A DNA stretch of 64,000 nt from Glo-17 sp964549735 (GTDB lineage Bacteria > Krumholzibacteriota > Krumholzibacteriia > LZORAL124-64-63): contig CAZJWO010000001.1 of the NCBI GenBank assembly GCA_964549735.1, positions 42,649-106,648 of the forward strand, written 5' to 3'. Positions within the stretch are counted from its first letter, which is position 1. Each line of letters opens with the position of its first letter. Shown here one piece after another: positions 16,192 through 25,600 of the stretch. The position numbers were made by a program, and so were the translations under genes. Under the pieces are notes generated by a model. It searched no databases and was not told the origin of the DNA. It worked only from the letters and a program-made list of their open reading frames with translations.

Positions 16192-18149
16192 GGCAGCATC
16201 CTCAGGCGCTGGCGGATCTCCGCCGCGAAGAGATAGTCGGGATACTGGACCAGCAGCCGCTCGTACTCGCGCCGCGCCGCCGCGCTGTCGCCGCGCGCGA
16301 CGGCGAGAATCTCGCCGCGCCGGGCCAGCGCGCGGGCGGCCTGACGGCCGTGAGGCAGCTCGAGCACGACGCGCTCGAGCTGCGCCAGCGCGGCGTCGAC
16401 GCGACCGGCCTGCCGGTTGAGGTCGGCCAGTTCGAGGCGGGCGTGCTCGAGCAGCGTCTGCGGCGCCGTCATGTCGACCTGGCGCGCGGCGCGCTCGATG
16501 AACCGCTCAAGAGCCACGCGCTGCGAATCGGGCTCGGCGGCGAGCTGCCACCAGACGGCGCGCGCGTAGCGCGCCAGCAGATCCAGGCCGCCGGTGGGGT
16601 TCAGCAGCTCCTCGGCCACCAGCAGGCCCAGCTCGAGCGCGTCGTTCGCGTACGGCGCCGCGGGATTGTCCAGCGCGACGGCCGCGAAACGATCCCGCGC
16701 GGTGCCGAAATGCCCCTGCGCGAGGTCGAGCTTCGCGAGCAGGAAGTGCGCACCGCCGGCGGGTTCGCGGAACTCCGGGTCGCGACCCAGCGCCGTCAAT
16801 ACCTGGCGCGCGCGGACCGTGTCGCGGGCAGCGATATAGCACTCGCCGAGCGTCAGGCGCGCCAGGGCCAGTCCCTCGACCGGCAAGTCGAGATGCTGCA
16901 GCAGTTGCTCCAGACTCCGCGCGGCGGCCTGCGGATCGCGCAAGCGATCGCGCGTGAAGCGGGCCAGCTGGATCTGGGCGGCGTAGAGATGCGAAGACTC
17001 GGGATAGACGCGCTGCACCAGCGCGAGCCGGCCGCCGAACTGGTCGGCGGCGGCCTGCGGATCGTCGGCCAGCAGGTCGTTCTGCAACGCGAAGAGGCAG
17101 CTCTCGGCCAGGTGGTCGCCGGCGCGCTGGCGCAGGCGCGGGCCGAGGGCCTGGTGTTCGGCGAGCACCGGCAGAACCGCCTGCAGGTAATCGCTGACCG
17201 CGCGCTGCTCGGCGCGTCCAGAGAGCAGCGGCATCTCGCGCGTCAGGGTGCCGGCGTTCTGCAGGACCGCGCCGGCGAAAGCGACGCCAGGCAGCCGCGG
17301 CAAAACCAATCCCTGTGCGCCGGAACCGTCTGCGCGCGCCAGTGCGAGATTGGCGGCCAGCACCACGATCTCGGGCTGCGCCTCGGCGGCGGCGGCCAGC
17401 GCGCCGATTTCCCGCCGGAAGGCCTCCGACACCGGCGGCGCGCCGGCGGCCAGCAGGTCGCGGCGCAGTAGCTGGAGGTTGTGCGGGTTGAGCGCGAGAT
17501 CGGTACGCATCTCGCGCGCGGCCTCCTGCGTCCGGTCCAGCGCGAGCAGGCAGACGGCGCGTTCGCGAGCCAGGTAGGCGCGGTCGCCAAGCAACGCGCG
17601 GGCCGAATCGACGAGCGCCACCGCCAGCTGACACCGGCCGGCCTTGACCAACAGATCGGTCGCCACGGCGAACCCGCCCCGCGGCTCGTCGACCAAGCGG
17701 AGGTAGCGATCCAGGGCCGCGCGTCCTTCGTCCATCTCCCGCATCGCGAAGAGGGCCGCGGCCAGCTCCCGCCACAGGCCGGGATCGGCGGGCGCGCCGC
17801 CGAGCGCCTCGCGGCACAACGCGGCCGCCTGCGCGTGGTCGCCGACGGCCTGGGCGATGCGGATGCGGCGGCGGCGCACCTCGTCCTGAGGCGCGCCCGC
17901 GCGCTCGAGGTCCTCCAGCAGGGCGAACGCGCGGCTGTGGTAGTCGTACAGGATGAGCTGATCGATCTGCGCCAGCTGCAGCAGGAATCGCTGGTCCGCC
18001 TGCTGCGGCAGGAACGCGCGCGGCGGGCGCTCGCGTTCGGGCAGCGCCTGGGCGCCGGCCTGCGCGGCCAGCGACACGACGCCACAGAGGACCGAGAGAC
18101 CCCAGAGAATCGCGCGCCGGCGCGCCGAATGCCGCCGCCGGCCGTTCAC
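16188..18149 (-). CDS. Periplasmic tetratricopeptide-repeat protein
   Basis: A 653-residue protein with a Sec signal (residues about 11-34, ILWGLSVLCGVVSLAAQAGAQA). The mature part is helical repeat from end to end. Typical units are AALCREALGGAPADPGLWRELAAALFAMREMDEGRAALDRYL and QILAVARGDSAAARREYERLLVQYPDYLFAAEIRQRL, the latter TolA/YbgF-like. TPR arrays are protein-binding scaffolds; the partner here is probably one of the co-encoded envelope proteins. It overlaps both neighbours by four bases (DUF4175 upstream, the 'AsnB-like' gene downstream). Confidence 0.82.
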   Translation of the reverse strand: MNGRRRHSARRRAILWGLSVLCGVVSLAAQAGAQALPERERPPRAFLPQQADQRFLLQLAQIDQLILYDYHSRAFALLEDLERAGAPQDEVRRRRIRIAQAVGDHAQAAALCREALGGAPADPGLWRELAAALFAMREMDEGRAALDRYLRLVDEPRGGFAVATDLLVKAGRCQLAVALVDSARALLGDRAYLARERAVCLLALDRTQEAAREMRTDLALNPHNLQLLRRDLLAAGAPPVSEAFRREIGALAAAAEAQPEIVVLAANLALARADGSGAQGLVLPRLPGVAFAGAVLQNAGTLTREMPLLSGRAEQRAVSDYLQAVLPVLAEHQALGPRLRQRAGDHLAESCLFALQNDLLADDPQAAADQFGGRLALVQRVYPESSHLYAAQIQLARFTRDRLRDPQAAARSLEQLLQHLDLPVEGLALARLTLGECYIAARDTVRARQVLTALGRDPEFREPAGGAHFLLAKLDLAQGHFGTARDRFAAVALDNPAAPYANDALELGLLVAEELLNPTGGLDLLARYARAVWWQLAAEPDSQRVALERFIERAARQVDMTAPQTLLEHARLELADLNRQAGRVDAALAQLERVVLELPHGRQAARALARRGEILAVARGDSAAARREYERLLVQYPDYLFAAEIRQRLRMLP

Positions 18150-21100
18150 GGCAGCTCCCTGCGTTCCAGGCGCTGGCCGTCGGGCGCGCGACCGGTCGCC
18201 TCATGCAGCCGCTGGATCTCGCGGAAATATTCACGCACCAGTTCACGGTAGGCCGGCGGCGCCTCTTCGACGGCGCGCCAACGTCGCGCCTGCGCGGGCG
18301 CCGACTCGGGATCGGCGAGCTGCGGATCGCCCTGCTGGCGGGCATAGACCTCGTCGGCCGTGCGGCTCTCGCGCCGCCGCGCCCAGTCCCGCTCGCGCGA
18401 GGCGTTGTGCATGTCCAGCAGGCGCGAGAGGATGCGCTCCTGGCGGCGGAGCGTCTGTTCGGTGACCAACTCGCCGGCCAGCTCGTCGCCGACCTGCTCC
18501 ATGTCCCGCGCGAGGGCGTCGAGGTCTCCCAGCAGCCGGCCACCCTCCTGCTGCTGCTGTTGCTGCCGCTGCTCTTCGGCGAGCTCGCGCGCGCGGCCCG
18601 CCAGACCCATCTGGTCCTGCTGCAGGCGCTGCATGCCGGCGCGCAGCTCCTGGCTGAGCCGGTTCTGCTGCTGGCGCAACTGCTCCGCCAGGGCGTTGAG
18701 GCCTGATTGCTCCTGCGCCATGTCTTGCAGCCGCTGGCTGAGTTGCGGCTGGGGTCGGCCACCGCTGCCGCCCTGGGTGTTGATCTGCGCCTGCGTCAGC
18801 AAACCGATGACCAGGTGGTTCATGGCGCCGAGCGCCGCGTCGGACCCCTGTCGGGCCGGCTGCACGCGGCCTTCCTGGATCTGCTGGAGATTCTGCCCGA
18901 CCTTCCGCACCAGTTCGTCCAGCTGCTCCAGCATGCGCAGCACCTCCCGCGGCGCGGCGGCGGCGGCGGCCTGCAGGCGTTCGTGCAGCCTGATGGTCCC
19001 CTGCAACACCACGTGCTGGCGGCGGGCGAGGTCGTCGCTGCGCACGTCGCGCAGCGTGGTCGGTAACTCCAGGCCCAGCCGCTCCTGGCGCTCGGACAGG
19101 GCCAGCAGATCGGCGGCGAGGTCGCGGAACTGCTGGCCCTGCTCCATGCGCATGGCCATCTGCATGGCGACCTGCGTGCGCAACAGGACGTGGTACAGTC
19201 CGGCCAGATCGGTCAGGGCCTGCTGCATCTGGGCGAGGGCCTCGTCGGACATCATGGTCAGGTTCTCGCTCGCCTCCCGCATGGTCTGTCTCGTCTGCCG
19301 CTCCTGGAGCTGTTGCAGCGCGTCGGCCAGGGCCTCGCGCATCTTCTCGGCCGCGGCGCTGCTGTCGTCGGCATCGCTCTGCTGCAGGGCCGCCAAGGCC
19401 TCCTCGAGCCGCTGCTCGAGTTCCTGCAGCTCGCGCGCCAGCGCTTCCTGCCGCCGCGCGAGGTCCGCGGCCGCCTCCTCGGCATCGCGGGACTGCTCTT
19501 GCCCCGATTGCTCCGAGTCCGCCCCGCCCTCGGCTTCGCTCTCGGCTTCGTTCTCGGCTTCGCTCCCCGGCTCGGTCCCGGTCTCTGTCCCGCTCTCGGC
19601 CTCGGCGCCAGCCGCCAGCTGCCGCTGCTGCTCCGCGAGCTCGTGCTGCTTGCGGATGAGTTCGGCCGCCAGCTCGGTCAACCCCTCCATCTGCTGCTCG
19701 CGCTCCAGATCCCGCAGCAGCCCGCGCGCGGCTTCCATGCGGCGCAGCAGGTCGACCTGGTTGCGCTGCAGCTCGTCCATCGCGGTCATCAGCTCGCGCG
19801 GCGTCATCTCGGCGAGCGCCTCGCGCATGCGTTCGAGCGCCTCGCGCAGGCCTTCGTTGCGCGGCTGCGACAGCAGTTCGGCGAGACGGTCCATGCGGTC
19901 CATGAGCTGCGGCGTGATCAGACGCTGGTCACCCAGCGCCTCGAGATCCTGCCGCATGGTCTCCGCCAGGCGCGCGAGCTCGGCCTGCAGATCCTGCTGG
20001 CGCTGGATGGTCGCCTGCAGGAGCTGGCGGCGATCCCATTGCGGCACGGGATGCCGCAGCAGCTCGCGGCGCAACCGCTCCAGCTCGTCGCTCAGGGACG
20101 TGGACTTGCGCAGCATGTCGGCGAAGTCTTCGCGGCTGGCCGCCTGGGACTCCTCACGGGCGCGCAGCTGCTCGAGGCTCGAGGGCACGCGCAGGCGCAG
20201 GATCGCCGAACGCCCCACGCCCGGCGGCCCCGGCTCGCGATTGTCGAGCGCCTCGACCCGCAGTTCGACGACATCGCCCGGCACGAGCGCCAGGCCGCCG
20301 GGCTCGAGGGTCAGATCCACGAGCACGGCGGCGGGATCGGCGGGCCGCGCCGACAGCGCCAGCGGGAGCCGGCCGAGGTGCGTGGCGATCTCGCGCCGGC
20401 CGCCGTGGGGCGCGCCCGCCGCGTCGAGCAACGCGATGCGCTGCCAGCCGCCGTCGTCATCGGGCTCCCGCTCGGCCGCCGCCCCCTGGCCGCGGCGCGA
20501 CGCGCCGCGATCCCAGCCGCGGCGCAACAGCAGATCGACGGCGACCAGGCCGTAGTCGTCCTGCGCGGCCGCCTGCAGCTCGAGGCTCGCCGTCAGCGGC
20601 AACTGATCGCCGCCGCCGAGGCGCTGCAAGCTCGCGCTCGGCACGCGATCGACGATGACGGCGACGTCGTACTCCAGCTCGCTGCGACCGACCAGACCGA
20701 ACGTGTCTCGCAGGACCGGTCGCAGGCGCAGATGCTCGGTCACCGTCCAGGCGCCCTGGAGCGCATCGGCGCGCACGGCGAGCGCGAGGGTGTCGCCCGC
20801 GCCGGTGGCGAGCGCGGCCGCGGCGAGCGGGTGGTTCGCGCGGCCGTTGAGCTCGAGCCGGCTGCCGTGGGGCACCTCGAGGTAGGCGGGCATTCGCGCG
20901 AGGTCCTGCGCCGGCAGTCCCGTGTAGGCGGGGGGAGCGATGCGGGCGGCGAGGTCCAACAACAGCGGCGGGTGCATGACCAGGAGCGCGCGCTCGTCCG
21001 AGACGCGCTGGCCGCGGCGGAACCGGTAGACCAGGTCCTCCGTCACGTCGCGCAGGGACGCCTCCCAGCGCTCGTACGGCGCGCCCGCACCAAGGCCGTC

Positions 21101-21853
21101 AGCCGCCGCCACCACCGGCAGCGCCACCTGACGGCGCCAAAGGCCCGAACCGGCCCGCACCTCGCAATGGACGGGCTCGCTGCCGCCGTGCAGGTCGAGC
21201 GCGGCCACCACGACATCCTCGCCCGCGACGAGCTGACGCGGGCCCGGCGCCAGACGGAGGCTGCCCGGCGCCACGGCGTCGGCGTCCCGCCAGGGGTGCC
21301 GCACGGCCTGCCAGCCGCGCTGCAGGATCTCCGGCCGGGCGAGGTCCAGCCAGGCTCCGGCCGCCAGCACGACGACGAGCAGCCCGAACATGGTCGCCGG
21401 ACGCCACACGGGCACCAGCCGCGGCAGATCGAGGTCGTCGAGCAACCGCGCGCCACGCGCCAGCAGGCGATCGACCAGCGCCCGGCGCACGGGCGTGTCG
21501 GCGCGCCAGCGCTCGGGACGGCGCAGCGCTTCCTCGGCGGCGGCCAGGGTATCGGCGAGGCCGCCGGCGCGGTCGCAGTGGCGGGCCAGCGCCGTGCGCG
21601 TACGCAGGAGCCGCCAGGCGCGGCGCAGCGCCGGCAGCACGACCGCGACAGCCAGCGCCCCGCCGCTGAGCAGCAGCCCCCAGCGCAACCAGCGCGGCGG
21701 CGCGAACCACCCCAGGACGACCAGCCACACGAGCAGCGCCAGGCCGCCGACCGCCAGCGCGGCCACCAGGCCGTGCACGAGCCAGCGGCCGCGGGCGGCG
21801 CGCTGCACGCGGCGGAAGCGTTCGTCGCATCGTTGCTGCAGTTCGCGGTCCAT
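18146..21853 (-). CDS. DUF4175-family membrane protein with long coiled coil
   Basis: A 1235-residue protein. Two hydrophobic segments lie near residues 28-70 and a third near 155-175. A region of Ig-like or beta-rich segments (about 190-560) follows. From about 565 to 1200 the sequence is almost pure Glu/Gln/Arg/Leu coiled coil (QEQSGLNALAEQLRQQQNRLSQEL…). A short acidic block near 755-785 (ESGTETGTEPGSEAENEAESEAEG) interrupts the coil. This layout matches the DUF4175 family of FCB and planctomycete-like bacteria, whose function is unknown. The gene starts 40 bases after the DUF4159 gene and overlaps the TPR gene by four bases. A membrane-anchored periplasmic rod or scaffold is a reasonable inference. 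Confidence 0.8.
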   Translation of the reverse strand: MDRELQQRCDERFRRVQRAARGRWLVHGLVAALAVGGLALLVWLVVLGWFAPPRWLRWGLLLSGGALAVAVVLPALRRAWRLLRTRTALARHCDRAGGLADTLAAAEEALRRPERWRADTPVRRALVDRLLARGARLLDDLDLPRLVPVWRPATMFGLLVVVLAAGAWLDLARPEILQRGWQAVRHPWRDADAVAPGSLRLAPGPRQLVAGEDVVVAALDLHGGSEPVHCEVRAGSGLWRRQVALPVVAAADGLGAGAPYERWEASLRDVTEDLVYRFRRGQRVSDERALLVMHPPLLLDLAARIAPPAYTGLPAQDLARMPAYLEVPHGSRLELNGRANHPLAAAALATGAGDTLALAVRADALQGAWTVTEHLRLRPVLRDTFGLVGRSELEYDVAVIVDRVPSASLQRLGGGDQLPLTASLELQAAAQDDYGLVAVDLLLRRGWDRGASRRGQGAAAEREPDDDGGWQRIALLDAAGAPHGGRREIATHLGRLPLALSARPADPAAVLVDLTLEPGGLALVPGDVVELRVEALDNREPGPPGVGRSAILRLRVPSSLEQLRAREESQAASREDFADMLRKSTSLSDELERLRRELLRHPVPQWDRRQLLQATIQRQQDLQAELARLAETMRQDLEALGDQRLITPQLMDRMDRLAELLSQPRNEGLREALERMREALAEMTPRELMTAMDELQRNQVDLLRRMEAARGLLRDLEREQQMEGLTELAAELIRKQHELAEQQRQLAAGAEAESGTETGTEPGSEAENEAESEAEGGADSEQSGQEQSRDAEEAAADLARRQEALARELQELEQRLEEALAALQQSDADDSSAAAEKMREALADALQQLQERQTRQTMREASENLTMMSDEALAQMQQALTDLAGLYHVLLRTQVAMQMAMRMEQGQQFRDLAADLLALSERQERLGLELPTTLRDVRSDDLARRQHVVLQGTIRLHERLQAAAAAAPREVLRMLEQLDELVRKVGQNLQQIQEGRVQPARQGSDAALGAMNHLVIGLLTQAQINTQGGSGGRPQPQLSQRLQDMAQEQSGLNALAEQLRQQQNRLSQELRAGMQRLQQDQMGLAGRARELAEEQRQQQQQQEGGRLLGDLDALARDMEQVGDELAGELVTEQTLRRQERILSRLLDMHNASRERDWARRRESRTADEVYARQQGDPQLADPESAPAQARRWRAVEEAPPAYRELVREYFREIQRLHEATGRAPDGQRLERRELP

Positions 21854-21893
21854 GCGCCTCGTTCGCGTTACGGGGTCCGTCGCCCGGTTCGTC

Positions 21894-22628
21894 TCAAGGA
21901 TGCGTCAGGGCGTACATCAGGATGTTGCAGGCCATGCGGATCGCCGCCTCGCGGACCTCCGGCGGATTGCCGTGCACCTCGGGGTCTTCGAGACCGTCGC
22001 CGATGTCGCTGGACCAGCTGTAGTAGATAACAAGCCGACCGCCCCGCTGGATCCCGAAACCTTGCGCCGGATGTCCGTCGTGCACGTGGATCTTGGGCAG
22101 GCCGGGCAGCTCGTAGAAGGCGGAGTAGATGGGATGCTCGCTGCCGATCGGCAGCAGCTCGAGCTCGGGATATAGCCGCGCCACGAGCTCGCGGAACGAC
22201 GCGTCCAGCCCGTAGTTGTCGTCGGCGTAGAGAAAGCCGCCCGCTTCGAGGTAGCGGCGCAGCTCGTCGACCTCGGCGTCGCTCAGGCCGATCCGGCCGT
22301 GCCCCGAGACGTAGAGCAGCGGATAGCGGTAGAGGTCTTCGCTGTCGAGGGTGACGACCGCTTCGGTCGCGGCCGTGGGGATGCCGGTGCGCGCCTGGAA
22401 TTCCCGCAGCCAGTTGGGCAGGCTGCTGGGATCGCAGTACCAGTCGCCGCCGCCGCCGTAACGCAGGCGGGCCAGCCGCACCTCGGGCTCCTCGCCGCCG
22501 CCCGGCAGCTGGGCGCTCGCCGGCCGGGCGCCGAGCGCCGGGGCCAGCATGACCAGCGCGATCAGCAGCCTGCCGCCGGGCTGCAGCCGGCGGATCGATG
22601 CCGGAAACGATCGCATGCGTTCTCTCAC
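21894..22628 (-). CDS. DUF4159 secreted protein
   Basis: A 244-residue exported protein: signal peptide to about residue 40 (LIALVMLAPALGARPASAQ), then a DUF4159 domain with VRLARLRYGGGGDWYCDPSSLPNWLREFQARTG, YPLLYVSGHGRIGLSDAEVDELRRYLEAGGFLYADDNYG and a C-terminal VIYYSWSSDIGDG. The fold is related to class-I glutamine amidotransferase-like domains but lacks a clear catalytic triad. DUF4159 genes are frequently near MoxR-DUF58-VWA (Bat) genes; here that block lies about 33 kb away. The GTG at 22628 makes a GTGA overlap with the kinase stop, in the style of other junctions here; the ATG at 22616 is an alternative. Confidence 0.85.
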   Translation of the reverse strand: MRERMRSFPASIRRLQPGGRLLIALVMLAPALGARPASAQLPGGGEEPEVRLARLRYGGGGDWYCDPSSLPNWLREFQARTGIPTAATEAVVTLDSEDLYRYPLLYVSGHGRIGLSDAEVDELRRYLEAGGFLYADDNYGLDASFRELVARLYPELELLPIGSEHPIYSAFYELPGLPKIHVHDGHPAQGFGIQRGGRLVIYYSWSSDIGDGLEDPEVHGNPPEVREAAIRMACNILMYALTHP

Positions 22629-25600
22629 GGATCCGTTGCGGTGCCCCGGGGCTCGGCCGCAGTGTCCACCCGGTCGGCCCGCGGCAGCACGACCGCCACC
22701 TCCGTACCGGGGCCATCGTCCCGGTTGGCGAGGCTGATGCCGCCGCCCATCATGTTCAGCAGGTTGCGGCAGATGGCCAGCCCCAGACCGGTGCCTTTGC
22801 TCTTCGTGGAAAAATAGGGGTCAAAAAGTCGGCTGGCCACCTCGGGCGTCAATCCGCTGCCGTTGTCGCGCCACAGCAGGGTGACCGCCTGCGGCGCGAC
22901 CCGCCAGGCGACGTCGACCGTGAGATCGCCCGGCGCGGCCACGGCGTCCAGGCTGTTCTGCATGAGGTTGCCGAGGATCTTGATCAGCGACTCGCGGTGG
23001 CCCAGGACCGGCGGCACGCCCTGACCGTCGATCCGCACGCGCAGCGGCGCCGTCGCGGCGATCCCTCCCCGATAGCCGGCGACGACCTCGCCGACCAGGC
23101 CGGGCAGGTCGACTGCGGCGCACGCGAGCTTGCCCGGTCGTCCCAGCAGCATGAATTCGCCTGCGATCGAGCGCAGCAGCTCGACCTGTTCGACGATCCT
23201 CTGGACGGCGTCGGCGACGATCTCGTCCAGCTGTGGATGGCGGTCCTGGTAGGCTTGCAACAGCAGCTGCGCCGACAATTGGATGGGCGTCAGGGGATTC
23301 TTGATCTCGTGGGCGACCTGGCGCGCCAGCTCGGCGTTGAGCGCCGACTTCTTGGCGGCGAGGAAGTCGGTGAGGTCCTCGCACACGAGCAACTCGTGCG
23401 GCGAGGCGTCGCCCAGCTCGAGCGGCGCCAGCCCCACGCGCAGCGTACGCTCCCCGTCGCCGCTGGTCAGAGCGCCGCCGTCGGGCGCCAGCTGCCCTCG
23501 CACGTCCGAACGCAAACGGAGCGCCCAATCGGCGGGGTCGTGGGCCGCCGGCAGTTCCGGATAGAAGCGCGCCAGGATCGTCGCCGCGGCCGGATTCCAG
23601 GCCGCCAGCCGGCCGCCCGCATCCCAGACCACGACGCCGACCGGCACCTGGTCGAGCACGGCTTGCAGGAACCGCTCCCGGTCCGCCAGGACGGCCTGGG
23701 CCTCGCGCAGGCGATCGCGCATCGTCGCGAAGCCGCCGGCCAGCCGGCCCACCTCGTCGGCGCCCGCCGGCGGCAGGGGCGCGCCGTAGTCGCCGGCGGC
23801 CAGCTGATGGGTCGCGCCCAGCAGCACGCGCAGCGGTTCGAAGATGTTCCAGGTCAGCACCATCGCCAGGCCGAAGGCCGCCAGCAGGAGCAGCGTGATG
23901 AGGCCGGCCAGGAAGAGCGCCATGTAGCGCCGCTGCGCCATGTAGTCCCGTTCGCGCGCCGGGAATTCGACCGCCAGGATCGCCGGCAACGCGCGGCGCT
24001 GCAGACCTTCGGGCGCGGTCAGCGTGAGCGCCGGCAGCGCCAGCCCGCCGGTGAAGGCCAGCCCGCCCGGCCAGGCCCGCAGCCCGGGTTGGCTGGGCCG
24101 GCGGTGGAACGACTCCATGAGCTGCGGCGGCGCGAGCAGCGGGTTCTCGCCGCTGAGGATGCGTCCCGGATGGCTCGCCTCGACGACCTCGCCGTCCAGG
24201 CGCAGGGTGATCTCCCCGCCGATGACCTCGGCCAGCGCGGGCAGCAGGTGATGGTCCACCCGCTGGCGATAGAACAGGTTGCCGGTCGTGTGGGGCGGCT
24301 CGAGGATGCCGGTCAGGTCCTGCGGGATGAGCACGCCCAGGTAGAGCCCCTCCGGCTGCGCCATGACCACCAAGGGGCTCTCGCGCGCCGCCGCCAGCAG
24401 GAGCTGCGCCTGCGCCGCGTCGAGATCGCTCAGGGTCTCGTCGAGCAGCAGCTCGCCGTCCGGTCCGAAGACCATGCTCTGGCGCATGGTCTGCGGGCCG
24501 AGCGGGCGCTCGGCCGCCAGCCTGCCCGCCAGCAGTTCATCGAGGTACTCGCTGCCGGCCAGGGCCCGCGCCTGCTCGGTCAACAGGCCGTGCAGCTGGC
24601 CCACCGCCGTGATCAGCCCGTCACGGGCGCGCTGGCGGGCCTCGCGGTCGATGCGCTGGAACGTCTGCCGATCGGCGAGGCTGCCGGCCACCAGCAGCAG
24701 GACGACGCCGATCGCGAGGTAGCCGAGCAGGAAGCGGCCCTGGAAGCCCGGCTGCCAGCGGCGGCGGCGGCGCACGACCGCGCTCGCCACGACGCAGCCG
24801 CCGAGCAGCAGCACGTCCAGCAACAGGAGGCGTCCGACGTCGAGCAGGGTGTCCACGACGCTCGGGCGCTGCAGGCCGATGAGAAAACCCGCCGCAGCGC
24901 CGTCCTCGCCGTCCGCGGGTAGCGGCGCCCAGCGGCAGAGCCACCGGCTGCCGTCCACGTCGACGACGGCCCAGGCGACCTGCCCGGCGCGCAAGGCGGC
25001 GATGCGGCGCTCCGCGTCCGCGTCCGGCAGCTCGGCGAAACCCGCGTCCAACCAGCCGCTGTCATCGCCCAGCAGAAGGAGCAACGGACGCTCGACCTCG
25101 ACGCGCGGGCGATAGCCGCCAGCGCGCGGGCCTTCCCACTCGGGCCGCCCCCCGGCGACGGTCGCGACGCGCCAAGATTGCACGGGCAACTCCAGCCGCA
25201 GCCAGCCGCGCTCGGAGGCGCGCGGAATCTCGCCGCGCAGGATCCTCTCGCGCCCCGTCGGGTAGCGCCGCGTTTCGCTCTGCACGAACACCGCGTTGCC
25301 GGCGGCCGCGGAGCGGTCGCCGCCGGCGAGATCGCGCCAGGGGTCGGCCGCGACGACCTCGTACTGGGTGTCGCGAAGGAACCCGGTGGCGAAATGCGAC
25401 GTGCGGAATCCGTCCTCGTCGAACACCTCCACCAGCGCCGGCAGGCCGAGGTCGCGCACGGCGGAACTCTGCCAGAGCCGGTAGGCGGGCAGACTGCGGC
25501 GCAAGGGACCGCTGCCGCCTCCGGCCGCCGCGGGATCCTGCCCGCCGGCATCCTGCATCGCCATCTCGCTGAGCACGTCCTCGAGCAGGAAACCGATCCA

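Noticed and set aside
19500..19620. Tandem repeat or CRISPR-like array
   Set aside because: The repeats are imperfect codons for Glu/Ser/Ala within the DUF4175 gene; there are no regular spacers.
19190..22030. 946-codon plus-strand open frame opposite the DUF4175 gene
   Set aside because: High-GC shadow of a long minus-strand gene. It is Arg/Gln/Gly/His-rich with no domain or signal, while the opposite strand gives a coherent protein.
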